The notes beneath the pieces were generated by a model, which was not told the origin of the DNA, ran no database searches, and worked only from the letters and a program-made list of their open reading frames with translations. A program made the translations under genes and the position numbers. Shown here in pieces: positions 6,725 to 13,979 of a DNA stretch of 15,614 nucleotides (within the stretch, counting starts at the first letter, position 1; each line of letters starts with the position of its first letter). The stretch comes from Leucobacter sp. (GTDB taxonomy: Bacteria; Actinomycetota; Actinomycetes; Actinomycetales; Microbacteriaceae): NCBI GenBank assembly GCA_031178565.1, contig JAPSIU010000035.1:1-15614 (forward strand), written 5' to 3'.

Positions 6725-7917
6725 CCGTCCGCCAGTTCCTGCGCGTCCTTCGGCAGCTTGCGCACGCGCGCCCGGCGGCGCCTGCGCTCCGGGATCATGG
6801 ATCGCATCTCCTCCAGCTTGCCGAAGCACAGCAGGCGGTCCTCGGCCTCCAGCACCACGTGCTGACGAGGATTCGGGATCACCTGCACGCCGCGGTGCAG
6901 CGTGAGCACCGTGATGTCACGATCCCACAGACCGAGTTCGCCGAGCGTCTTCCCGACGTGCTCGGCGCCGGCGTGCATCGCGAGTTCCGCGACGCCGTAG
7001 CCCGTCGACACGCTGAGGCGCTGGCGCACGTCGATCTCGGGGAAGTCCACCTGATTCGCGATGTAGTCGATGATGGCGCCGGCGACGTCGAGGCCGGTCG
7101 CACTCTCGATCCCCTGCAGGCCGGGCGACGAGTTCACCTCCATGACGAGCGGGCCCTCGTCGCCCTCCAGCATGTCGACGCCCGCGACTCGCAGTCCCAT
7201 GATCTGCGCGGCGCGGACCGCCGCCTGCTCGTACACGGAGTCGAGGTGCACGGCCTCGACCGTACCTCCGCGGTGCACGTTCGAGCGGAACTCGTCGCCG
7301 CTCGCGATCCGCCGCATCGCCGCGACCACGCGGTCGCCGACGACGAGCGCGCGGACGTCGCGGCCGCGGCTCTCGGAGACGAAGCGCTGGATCAGCACGT
7401 TCTGCCGCGTCGAGTGCAGCGTCTCGATGATCGCCTCTGCCACCTTCACCTGCGGGGCGAGGATCACCCCGATGCCCTGGGTGCCCTCGAGCAGCTTGAT
7501 CACGACGGGAGCCCCGCCGACGCTCTCGATCGCCGACCGCACGTCGGCGCGGTTGCGCACGAAGGCGGTCGCGGGCATCTCGATGTTGTGCCGCGAGAGG
7601 ATCTGGATCGCGCGCAGCTTGTCGCGCGCGTTCGAGATCCCGTTGGCCGTGTTGGGCGTGTAGACGTCCATCTGCTCGAACTGCCGCACCACGGCCGTGC
7701 CGAAGTAGGTGATCGAGTTGCCGATGCGGGGCAGGATCGCGTCGTAGTCGCTCAGCTGCTTGCCCCGGTAGAAGAGGTCTGGCGCGTCGCCGGAGAGATC
7801 GATCGCGAAACGGAGCGTGTTCAGAACACGGACGGTGTGCCCTCGCTGGGTCGCGGCGGCCTGCAGGCGCTGCGTGGAGTACGCCTGAGGGGCGCGCGAC
7901 AAGATCGCAAGTTTCAC
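6721..7917 (-). CDS. rimK: RimK family alpha-L-glutamate ligase with C-terminal RCK_C (TrkA_C) domain
   Basis: 398 residues from GTG at 7917; AGGAAA (7928-7923) lies 5 bases upstream. Residues 1-300 match E. coli RimK closely from the start (MKLAILSRAPQAYS), with PRIGNSITYFGTA, RDKLRAIQ, GGAPVVIKLLEGTQGIGV, ALVVGDRVVAAMRR, RSNVHRGG, VAGVDML and MEVNSSPGLQGIE. The metal ligands Asp248, Glu260 and Asn262 even share E. coli numbering. RimK is an ATP-grasp ligase that adds glutamates to the C-terminus of ribosomal protein S6 or makes poly-glutamate. Residues 306-376 form an added RCK_C domain (GYGVAELAMHAGAEHVGKTL, ITVLTLHRGVQVIPNPRQHVVLEAEDRLLCFGK), followed by an Arg-rich tail (ERRRRRARVRK). 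RCK_C domains in K+ channels and transporters bind small ligands such as c-di-AMP, so ligand control of the ligase is a reasonable guess. A RimB-like gene is transcribed divergently. Target protein here is unproven. Confidence 0.93.
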   Translation of the reverse strand: MKLAILSRAPQAYSTQRLQAAATQRGHTVRVLNTLRFAIDLSGDAPDLFYRGKQLSDYDAILPRIGNSITYFGTAVVRQFEQMDVYTPNTANGISNARDKLRAIQILSRHNIEMPATAFVRNRADVRSAIESVGGAPVVIKLLEGTQGIGVILAPQVKVAEAIIETLHSTRQNVLIQRFVSESRGRDVRALVVGDRVVAAMRRIASGDEFRSNVHRGGTVEAVHLDSVYEQAAVRAAQIMGLRVAGVDMLEGDEGPLVMEVNSSPGLQGIESATGLDVAGAIIDYIANQVDFPEIDVRQRLSVSTGYGVAELAMHAGAEHVGKTLGELGLWDRDITVLTLHRGVQVIPNPRQHVVLEAEDRLLCFGKLEEMRSMIPERRRRRARVRKLPKDAQELADG

Positions 7918-7930
7918 CGGGGTTTCCTGC

Positions 7931-7936
7931 CAAGAT
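7931..7936 (+). promoter_or_regulatory. Candidate -10 for a leaderless RimB-like gene
   Basis: CAAGAT lies exactly 6 bases before GTG at 7943, and no Shine-Dalgarno sequence precedes that GTG. The match to TANNNT is imperfect (C at position 1). It also lies 13 bases or more upstream of the opposite-strand rimK start, so promoters for both genes must share the 25-base gap and the two coding starts. Confidence 0.3.
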
Positions 7937-7942
7937 AGATGC

Positions 7943-8422
7943 GTGATCGGACCCCACCATTCAAGCACCCTCACGGGCTGGCGTGAATGGGTGAGCCTCG
8001 AAGGCATCGGGGTTCCTTGGATCAAGGCCAAGATCGATACGGGTGCGCAGACCTCGGCGCTCCACGCGACCGGGATCGCCGAGTTCGAGCGCGACGGCGC
8101 GCCGTGGGTGCGCTTCCGGGTGCAGCCCTGGCAGAACACCGACGACGACGCCGTTGCGGTCGAGCTTCCCGTGCACGACCGGCGAACCGTTCGCAGTTCC
8201 TCGGGTCACGCCCAGGAGCGTCCCGTGGTCTTCATGGATGTGCGGCTCGCGGGGCGGACGATCGAGGCGGAGATGACCCTGACGGATCGGGACGAGATGG
8301 TGTTCCGGATGCTCATCGGACGGGAGGCGCTGCGGCAGGGCTTCATCGTCGACTCGGCCGCGTCGTTCCTCGGCGGAAAGCCGCCGCGGGCCGTCAGGCG
8401 GCGGAATCGCGGATTCGCGTAG
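7943..8422 (+). CDS. RimB-like retropepsin-fold protein (DUF785, 'ATP-dependent zinc protease' family)
   Basis: 159 residues from GTG at 7943. The hallmark is IDTGAQTSALHA at 31-42: Asp32-Thr-Gly-Ala is the retroviral-type aspartic protease catalytic motif as seen in the DUF785/COG4067 family. The second half has VFMDVRLAGRTIEAEMTLTDRDEMVFRMLIGREAL, the family's flap and the conserved LIGR(E/N) turn, then a basic tail (PPRAVRRRNRG). Size is normal (about 140-180). In Pseudomonas, RimB of this family is encoded with RimK and is proposed to limit glutamylated S6. The 'ATP-dependent zinc protease' name is historical; no zinc site is visible. It starts 25 bases from the start of rimK on the other strand. 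Its target is inferred only from this neighbourhood. Confidence 0.85.
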   Translation: MIGPHHSSTLTGWREWVSLEGIGVPWIKAKIDTGAQTSALHATGIAEFERDGAPWVRFRVQPWQNTDDDAVAVELPVHDRRTVRSSSGHAQERPVVFMDVRLAGRTIEAEMTLTDRDEMVFRMLIGREALRQGFIVDSAASFLGGKPPRAVRRRNRGFA

Positions 8423-8437
8423 CCGGAGCTATCCGGC
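8422..8437. terminator. Short hairpin over the stops of two convergent genes
   Basis: GCCGG (8422-8426) pairs with CCGGC (8433-8437) around AGCTAT, at the 6-base gap between the RimB-like gene and the META lipoprotein gene. There is no T-run; it is a candidate only. Confidence 0.3.
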
Positions 8438-8884
8438 CTCTCCGCGCTGCAGCTGCCCGATCTCCTCGCCCGAGGCGTTCATCACGAGCAGCGTGTCGCC
8501 GTCGACGCTCACCTCGCGCACTCCGCGAAGCCAGTCGTCGACTCCCTCGCACGCCTTCAGCGTCGACGCGAACTTCTTGAGCATCACACGATCCCCCTCG
8601 ATCGTGTAGCTCGTGGAGATTCCGTTGCAGCCGTCCGTGCCCTTCACCTTGCCGTCCTCGTGGAACTCCAGATGGGGACTACCCGTCTCATCGGACGTCC
8701 ACGTCCCGAGCAGTTCCTCTTGAACAGCGTTCACAGCGGGCCCCTCTCCTTCGTCCGGCGATTCTCCCGCGCTCGAATATCCGCCGCCTGCGCACGCAGA
8801 CAGCGTCGCGGCGATGCAGGCCGCGCCGATAGCTCCGAACACGGCGGTCCGGATCCTTCTGGTGGTCTCTCGTTGCTGCCTCAT
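8429..8884 (-). CDS. META/HslJ-like lipoprotein
   Basis: 151 residues from ATG at 8884. Residues 1-12 carry positive charges (RQQRETTRRIR), followed by a hydrophobic core and the lipobox LSAC, with Cys31 as the predicted lipid site. A Gly/Ser/Glu linker leads to a domain from about 60: LLGTWTSDETGSPHLEFHEDG, KVKGTDGCNG, LKKFASTLKAC, then DTLLVMNASGEEIGQL. That is the META/HslJ layout, in which GxDGCN and the TLKAC strand are the most conserved parts; Cys in each could form a disulfide outside the cell. HslJ in E. coli is linked to novobiocin resistance; function is otherwise unclear. A -10 lies directly upstream (8896-8891) and no ribosome site is seen, so the message may be leaderless. Convergent with the RimB-like gene. 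Confidence 0.85.
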   Translation of the reverse strand: MRQQRETTRRIRTAVFGAIGAACIAATLSACAGGGYSSAGESPDEGEGPAVNAVQEELLGTWTSDETGSPHLEFHEDGKVKGTDGCNGISTSYTIEGDRVMLKKFASTLKACEGVDDWLRGVREVSVDGDTLLVMNASGEEIGQLQRGEAG

Positions 8885-8890
8885 ACCGGC

Positions 8891-8896
8891 ATCGTA
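8891..8896 (-). promoter_or_regulatory. -10 element for the META lipoprotein, probably leaderless
   Basis: TACGAT (read 8896 to 8891) fits TANNNT and stands exactly 6 bases before the ATG at 8884, the distance that puts the +1 at or next to the start codon. TTGACG (8922-8917) lies 20 bases upstream, a longer gap than usual for a -35. Confidence 0.5.
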
Positions 8897-8990
8897 ACGA
8901 GGCTGTATGAGTAGAGCGTCAATATTCCCCGAATAGGTTCCGCACCGGGGATTTACCTCCGAATCGAGGGATCCTGAGATAACGTTTCTC

Positions 8991-9019
8991 TTGCACTCAG
9001 CCAAAATCCAGGTTACGTT
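8991..9019 (+). promoter_or_regulatory. Promoter of the secreted protease gene
   Basis: TTGCAC (8991-8996), a 17-base spacer and TACGTT (9014-9019) form a good housekeeping-type promoter. Start would be near 9026, leaving a leader of about 113 bases before the GTG at 9139. The rest of the 8885-9138 gap shows no other gene. Confidence 0.6.
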
Positions 9020-9138
9020 GGGTCTCGGTGCCTGGCGTCGGATCTCGGATGCGCACAAGGGGATATCTCTGTGTTCACACGCTCGATTCGATCGCCTGTG
9101 CCGGTTAAAGAAGTACACCAATCACATGGGGGACACTA

Positions 9139-11265
9139 GTGACGAAACGTCGTCCGCTCGCGCTCGGCGCAGCAGTAACGATCGGTTTCGGTAGCCTCTT
9201 CTTCGCGTCGCCGGCGCTTGCAGAGGAAACCGAGATCACGACCAAGGCCGAGCTCAACGCTCAGGCCGAGGTTTCGGACAAGAAGGCCGAAGCCCTTCCT
9301 GAGACCGACGCGCCCGCCGAGGAGGCTCCGGTCGAGGAGGTCAAGGACCTCGAGGAAGCGGGCGTAGAGGTCGTCGCCATCGGCGTCAACGCCGCCGGCA
9401 ACACCGTCCTCATCACGACCGAGGCCAGCGTGGAGACGCCCGTCGCAGAGGCGGCCGTCGAGGCGTTCGAGGCTGCGCAGCCGAACCCCGTCGAGCACAG
9501 CACCGTGGCGACCGCTCCGATCCCCTTCGCGGCCACCGACGTCGTCGGCGGCGCGGGCTACGTCGGTCTCGAGAACGACCAGAACACGATCACCGGAGCC
9601 TGCTCGATCGGCTTCACCGCTTGGACGCCCGAGCGCGAGCCGGCTCTCCTGAGCGCGGGCCACTGCACCGGTGACGGCACCACGCCGCACACCGCGCTGA
9701 CGAAGCCCTCCACCGAGCCCGCCGTGGGCGGCGAGGGCTTCGAGTCGAACGGCACCGGCATCCTCGGCGACTTCGGCTTCTCGCAGTTCGGCGGCCCGGG
9801 CAACTCCGCTGTGACGGACCCCAACACTCCCGACCCCGCGGCCACCGACATCTCGGTCATCGAGAACCTCGGCGGCAGCTTCACGCTGCACCCGGAGGTC
9901 ACCGACTGGACCACCGCCGGCCAGGACGACCTCGCCGCGAGCACCATCAAGATCAAGAGCGCGGGCGGCGACCCCGTCGCGGGCGAGATCTCGAAGGCCG
10001 GCCGCACCACCGGCTTCACCACCGGCACGCTCGATGCGTCGAACCCCGACCACATCGTCGACGGCTACACCATCATCGAGGACCGCTGGGTCCGCGGCTT
10101 CTCGAGCAACGTCGAGGCGGCTCCCGGCGACTCCGGCGGCGCCGTGATCCAGGGCGACCGCGCCCTCGGCGTGATCAGCGGTGGCATCCCCGATGACCCC
10201 AACACCCCCGAGAACGAGCAGTGGACCTTCGCGGCTTCGCTGAAGCACGCGCTGCCGCACATCGACGGCTACGAGGTCGCGCTCGACATCGACGCGCCCG
10301 TCGTCGAGAGCCCGGCCAACAACGCCACCGTGCAGCCCGGCTCGGATGTCGTCGTCTCCGTCCCGAGCAACGCGACCGAGCTCAGCGTCAGCACCCAGCC
10401 GAACAGCGGCGAGTCGGTCCCGGTCGAGAACGGCCAGGTCGTACTCACCGCTCCCTCCGAGCCCGGCCCCGTGACCTACTCGCTCACCGCGGCGAACGGC
10501 ATGAGCTGGTCCGAGACCGTCGAGCACACCATCATCGTTGACGAGGCCGCGGTTCCCGCGCCGACCATCAACAACGTGGACACCACCAACCCGGACGTCA
10601 CTCTGACCGGCACCGGCGTCGCCGGCGCCGAGGTCGAGGTCAGCATCGACGGCCAGGTCGTCGGCACCGCGACCGTGGGCCAGGACGGCAACTGGAGCGT
10701 GCAGATCGACGACCTCCAGGTCGGCGAGTACCCCGTGTCCGCGACCCAGACGGTCGATGGCCGCACCTCGGCCGCTGCGAACGGCACGATCATCGTCCGC
10801 GAGCCCCAGGCTCCCGCCCCGGCCGCTCCGGTGATCACCTCGATCACCGAGGGTGACAGCTACGCTCCCGAGAACGCACCGAGCACCATCTCCGGTACCG
10901 GTGTCGACGGCGCGACCGTCACGGTCACCGTCGGTGGCAAGGAGTACACCGCCACCGTGGCGAACGGCAAGTGGACCGTCGACCTCGGCGCCCCGCTCGC
11001 AGCCGGCACCTACTCGGCTGTCGCCGTGCAGACCGTCGACGGAGTCACCTCCGCTGCCTTCACCGTCAACTTCTCGGTGAACGCTCCGGCCACCCCGCCG
11101 GCACCGCCCGCTCCGGGCCCCGGTGACAACGGCAACGAGGGGGATCTCCCCGAGACCGGTAGCGCCTCGCTGCTGCCGCTCGGCATCTCCGCCGTGCTGA
11201 TGCTGCTCGCCGGCGGCGCTGTGACGCTGTTCATGGCACGCCGCCAGAAGGCCACCGAGATCTAA
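9139..11265 (+). CDS. Secreted, LPETG-anchored S1-family serine protease with Ig-like modules
   Basis: 708 residues from GTG at 9139; GGGGGA (9128-9133) lies 5 bases upstream. Residues 1-28 are a signal peptide (cleavage after ASPALA). Residues 29 to about 134 are a Glu/Ala/Val-rich propeptide of streptogrisin/alpha-lytic type. The mature chain probably begins near VVGGAGYVG (135), as alpha-lytic protease does with its IVGG. Cys155 and Cys176 flank the catalytic His175 (SAGHC). Asp211 in GDFGFSQF is the likely acid, with Asp237 as alternative, and Ser332 lies in GDSGGAV. Three Ig-like segments follow: about 385-467, 474-553 and 563-645; the last two share the TV-DGRTSAA / TV-DGVTSAA ending and align as a repeat. 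A Pro/Gly spacer, LPETG at 670-674, a hydrophobic helix and RRQK complete a sortase signal. It is therefore a wall-anchored protease. Its C-ending codons are stricter than in its neighbours, suggesting high expression. Substrate unknown. Confidence 0.93.
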   Translation: MTKRRPLALGAAVTIGFGSLFFASPALAEETEITTKAELNAQAEVSDKKAEALPETDAPAEEAPVEEVKDLEEAGVEVVAIGVNAAGNTVLITTEASVETPVAEAAVEAFEAAQPNPVEHSTVATAPIPFAATDVVGGAGYVGLENDQNTITGACSIGFTAWTPEREPALLSAGHCTGDGTTPHTALTKPSTEPAVGGEGFESNGTGILGDFGFSQFGGPGNSAVTDPNTPDPAATDISVIENLGGSFTLHPEVTDWTTAGQDDLAASTIKIKSAGGDPVAGEISKAGRTTGFTTGTLDASNPDHIVDGYTIIEDRWVRGFSSNVEAAPGDSGGAVIQGDRALGVISGGIPDDPNTPENEQWTFAASLKHALPHIDGYEVALDIDAPVVESPANNATVQPGSDVVVSVPSNATELSVSTQPNSGESVPVENGQVVLTAPSEPGPVTYSLTAANGMSWSETVEHTIIVDEAAVPAPTINNVDTTNPDVTLTGTGVAGAEVEVSIDGQVVGTATVGQDGNWSVQIDDLQVGEYPVSATQTVDGRTSAAANGTIIVREPQAPAPAAPVITSITEGDSYAPENAPSTISGTGVDGATVTVTVGGKEYTATVANGKWTVDLGAPLAAGTYSAVAVQTVDGVTSAAFTVNFSVNAPATPPAPPAPGPGDNGNEGDLPETGSASLLPLGISAVLMLLAGGAVTLFMARRQKATEI

Positions 11266-11282
11266 GGTCTCAGGCCCAGCCC

Positions 11283-11326
11283 GAGACGGGGCTCCGACTT
11301 CACGGTCGGGGCCCCGTCTCTGTTTT
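11283..11326 (+). terminator. Strong rho-independent terminator of the protease gene
   Basis: GAGACGGGGCTCCGAC (11283-11298) and GTCGGGGCCCCGTCTC (11305-11320) form a 16-position stem with one T-G wobble and loop TTCACG, followed by TGTTTT. It is 17 bases after the stop and is by far the clearest terminator in the window. Confidence 0.93.
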
Positions 11327-11397
11327 CGTACCCCGAACATGACGCCGCTTTACTCGTCGGCTCGCATCAAGACGGCCGGCCGCGAGAGCATGGATGC

Positions 11398-12618
11398 ATG
11401 GCCGACTGTACCGACCCGAGCGGCGTCCCCTTCGCCGAGATCGACCCGGCGATCCTGCGCACCCGGCGCACCAGCCTGAAGTGGACGCGCTATCCGGCCG
11501 ACGTGCTGCCGCTCTTCGTCGCCGAGATGGACTTCACCCTGGCCCCCGTCATTCAGCGCGCCCTCGTCGAGCGCGTGCAGGCCTCCGATACCGGCTACCT
11601 CGACGGCCCAGGGCCGCTCGCGCCCGCATTCGCGGATTTCGCGCGGGATCGCTGGGGCTGGGAGGTGCCGCACGACCGCGTGCACCTCGCGACCGACGTT
11701 GCGACCGGGATCGTCGAGGCGCTGCGCGTGGCCCGGCCGGCGGGCGGCAGGATCGCGCTCCCCACGCCCGTGTACCCGAGCTTCTTCGAGATGCTCGAGG
11801 AGGTCCCGTTCGAGATCGTCCAGATCCCGCTCGCCCAGTCCCCGTCCGCGCCTCCTCCGGGGGCGCGCCTCGACCTCGCCGCGATCGAGCGCAGCTTCGC
11901 CGAGGAGCCCGGCATCGACGCGTTCCTGCTCTGCAACCCGCACAATCCCCACGGCCTCGCGCACGCCGCCGAGGACCTCGCCGAGCTGGCGCGCCTCGCC
12001 GCGCAGTACGACGTGTTCGTCATCTCGGATGAGATCCACGCGCCGCTCACCCACCGAGAGACGGTGTTCACCCCCTTCGCCCCCCTCGCCGCGGCTGCCG
12101 GCGCGCTGGCGGTGGTCACGACCTCAGCCAGCAAGGGCTGGAACCTCGCCGGCGTGAAATGCTCGGTCGTCGTCGCCGCCGACGAGCGCGCGAACGCGGT
12201 GCTGGCGAAGCTGCCTCCCGAGACCGTGACCCGCACCAGCATTCTCGGGCTGCACGCGGGCGTCGCAGCGTTCACTGAGGCTCGCGACTGGCTCGACCTG
12301 GCGATCGCGCAGATCGAGGCCAACGACCGGCTGCTCGCCTCGCTCGTCGCGGAGCGCCTCCCGGGGGTGCGCCACGCGCGCCCTCAGGCCGGCTACCTGG
12401 CCTGGCTCGACTTCCGCGACGCGGGGCTCGGGGAGCACCCGCACGCGCGCATCCTCGCCGAGGCCCGCGTCGCGCTGGGAGACGGCGCCCACTTCGGCGA
12501 GAGCGGCGCGGGGCACGTCCGCCTGAATCTCGCGTGCGCTCCCGAGACCATTCGAGAGGCCGTGGACCGCATCGCCGCGATCCTCCCCGGCGACGCCTCC
12601 GAGGAGGGCGCTCGATGA
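11398..12618 (+). CDS. MalY/PatB-type PLP-dependent C-S lyase (cystathionine beta-lyase)
   Basis: 406 residues from ATG at 11398, with GAGAG (11384-11388) upstream. Fold type I aminotransferase signatures appear in order: LPLFVAEMDFTLAP (about 37-50), DTGYLDGPGPL (64-74), the PLP aromatic/phosphate region GRIALPTPVYPSFFE, LCNPHNPHG (about 180-188; a typical NPHNP(T/H)G), SDEIHAPL, and TTSASKGWNLAG with the Schiff-base Lys246, then the C-terminal VRLNLACA. The DEIHAPL and SASK(G/A)WN motifs are characteristic of MalY/PatB C-S lyases rather than classical aminotransferases. They cleave cystathionine to homocysteine, ammonia and pyruvate, and may also act on cysteine conjugates. It shares an ATGA overlap with the next gene, so the two are translationally coupled. 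MalY also represses maltose genes in E. coli, with no sign of that here. Confidence 0.9.
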   Translation: MADCTDPSGVPFAEIDPAILRTRRTSLKWTRYPADVLPLFVAEMDFTLAPVIQRALVERVQASDTGYLDGPGPLAPAFADFARDRWGWEVPHDRVHLATDVATGIVEALRVARPAGGRIALPTPVYPSFFEMLEEVPFEIVQIPLAQSPSAPPPGARLDLAAIERSFAEEPGIDAFLLCNPHNPHGLAHAAEDLAELARLAAQYDVFVISDEIHAPLTHRETVFTPFAPLAAAAGALAVVTTSASKGWNLAGVKCSVVVAADERANAVLAKLPPETVTRTSILGLHAGVAAFTEARDWLDLAIAQIEANDRLLASLVAERLPGVRHARPQAGYLAWLDFRDAGLGEHPHARILAEARVALGDGAHFGESGAGHVRLNLACAPETIREAVDRIAAILPGDASEEGAR

Positions 12619-13952
12619 CCTCGCACCCGCCCGCCGCGCAGCCCGTCACCGACTGGGACGGCTTCGACTTCGACACCCGCCAGGTGCACGCGGGAGAGTA
12701 CCCGGACAAGAACATCGGCCTGCGCGTCCCGCCGATCGCGCTCTCGGCGGGCTACGTGTTCGACGATTTCGACGACCAGGCCGACCGCTTCGCCGGGCGG
12801 TCAGTCGACCCCATCTACTCCCGCCAGGGCAATCCCACGAATACGGTCGCGGAGGAGCGCCTCGCCTCGCTCGAGGGCGGGACCGCCTCGGTCGCGGTGT
12901 CGAGCGGACAGGCCGCGATCTCCTCCGCGCTCTTCGCACTCGCGCAGCACGGCGACCACATCGTCTCGACTGCCTCGATCTACGGCGGCACGCGGATCCT
13001 GTTCGGCCGCAGCTTCAGGCGCTTCGGGATCGAGTTCGACTACGTGTGGGATGCGGGCGACGACGCCGAGTGGGAGCGCGCGATCCGCCCGAGCACGAGG
13101 GCGATCTACACCGAGACGATCCCGAACCCGCGCAACGACGTGACGGATCTGCGTCGTATCGCGGAGGTCGCCGCGCGCCACGATCTGCCGCTCGTGGTCG
13201 ACAACACGGTCGGCACGCCGGCCCTCATCCGCCCGTTCGAGCACGGCGCGAACATCGTGGTCCACTCGACCACCAAGTTCCTGACGGGGCACGGCACGGC
13301 GGTCGGAGGCGCCGTCGTCGACGGCGGGAACTTCGACTGGGAGGCGGCCGAGCGAGCCGGGCGGTCCTTCCCTCTCGTCACCGCGTCTCCGAGGCCCGGC
13401 CTCGGCTCGATGCTCGACCGGTTCGGCACCGGCGCGTACGCGCGCGCCGTGCGCGAGGCGGTGGTGAACGACATCGGCCCCTCCCTGTCCCCGTTCAACG
13501 GCTTCCTGCTGCACCAGGGCATGGAGACGCTGTCGCTGCGGATGGAGCGCCACGTCGACTCCTCGCTCGCGATCGCCGCCTGGCTCGAGGCGCAGCCCGA
13601 GGTCGTATCGGTCGACTACGCGGGTCTCCCGTCGAACTCCCTCCACGTAGTCGCGCTGCGCGACTACGCCGGCCGCACCGGATCGGTGTTCGGGGTCACC
13701 GTGCGCGGCGGCATCGACGGCGCTCGGGCATTCGTGAACGGGCTGCGCGTGTTCTCGCGCATGACGGGCATCGGCGACACCCGTTCGATGGTCATCCATC
13801 CGCTCAGCTCCACGCACGCCACGTTCGCGCCCGAGATCAACGAGCGGCTCGGTATCGCACCCGGTCTGCTCAGGCTCTCGGTCGGCCTGGAGTCCGTGAA
13901 CGACCTGATCCGCGACCTGCGGACCGCCCTGGATCGCGTGGCGGAGCTGTAG
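12615..13952 (+). CDS. metY: O-acetylhomoserine sulfhydrylase / Cys-Met metabolism PLP enzyme
   Basis: 445 residues from ATG at 12615; GAGGAGGG (12601-12608) is 6 bases upstream, inside the end of the malY-like gene. It is a Cys/Met metabolism PLP-dependent enzyme: DFDTRQVHAGEYPD, PIYSRQGNPTNTVAEERLASLEGG, SGQAAISSALFAL, TASIYGGTRILF, LPLVVDNTVGTPALIRPF, HSTTKFLTGHGTAVGG with Schiff-base Lys221, and VDGGNFDW. The last motif, the FGTGAYARAVRE and GPSLSPFNGFLLHQGMETLSLRM segment, and the length (about 430-445) point to MetY rather than cystathionine synthase, which is about 380-400 and lacks that insert. The reaction would be O-acetylhomoserine plus sulfide to homocysteine. The paired C-S lyase suggests two routes to homocysteine in one operon. 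Some relatives use other sulfur donors; the exact substrate is not certain. Confidence 0.86.
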   Translation: MTSHPPAAQPVTDWDGFDFDTRQVHAGEYPDKNIGLRVPPIALSAGYVFDDFDDQADRFAGRSVDPIYSRQGNPTNTVAEERLASLEGGTASVAVSSGQAAISSALFALAQHGDHIVSTASIYGGTRILFGRSFRRFGIEFDYVWDAGDDAEWERAIRPSTRAIYTETIPNPRNDVTDLRRIAEVAARHDLPLVVDNTVGTPALIRPFEHGANIVVHSTTKFLTGHGTAVGGAVVDGGNFDWEAAERAGRSFPLVTASPRPGLGSMLDRFGTGAYARAVREAVVNDIGPSLSPFNGFLLHQGMETLSLRMERHVDSSLAIAAWLEAQPEVVSVDYAGLPSNSLHVVALRDYAGRTGSVFGVTVRGGIDGARAFVNGLRVFSRMTGIGDTRSMVIHPLSSTHATFAPEINERLGIAPGLLRLSVGLESVNDLIRDLRTALDRVAEL

Positions 13953-13967
13953 CGCGGAGGAGTCTCC

Positions 13968-13973
13968 TACACT
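13968..13973 (+). promoter_or_regulatory. -10 element for the VTT gene, probably leaderless
   Basis: TACACT fits TANNNT and lies exactly 6 bases before the GTG at 13980. The only purine-rich stretch (GGAGGAG, about 13956-13962) is 17 bases or more away, too far to serve as a ribosome site. No clear -35 is seen; a promoter inside the end of the metY-like gene would give the VTT gene independent transcription. Confidence 0.5.
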
Positions 13974-13979
13974 GGCCCT

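Noticed and set aside
8991..9194. Small plus-strand frame in the protease upstream region.
   Set aside because: It overlaps the promoter and the signal-peptide coding region out of frame and has no ribosome site; the promoter reading explains the region better.
9136..11340. Complete open frame (734 codons) antisense to the protease gene.
   Set aside because: Composition is a run of Gly, Val, Asp, Arg and Ala that follows from the reverse complement of strongly C-ending codons. No start signal or domain; the plus-strand protease is unambiguous.
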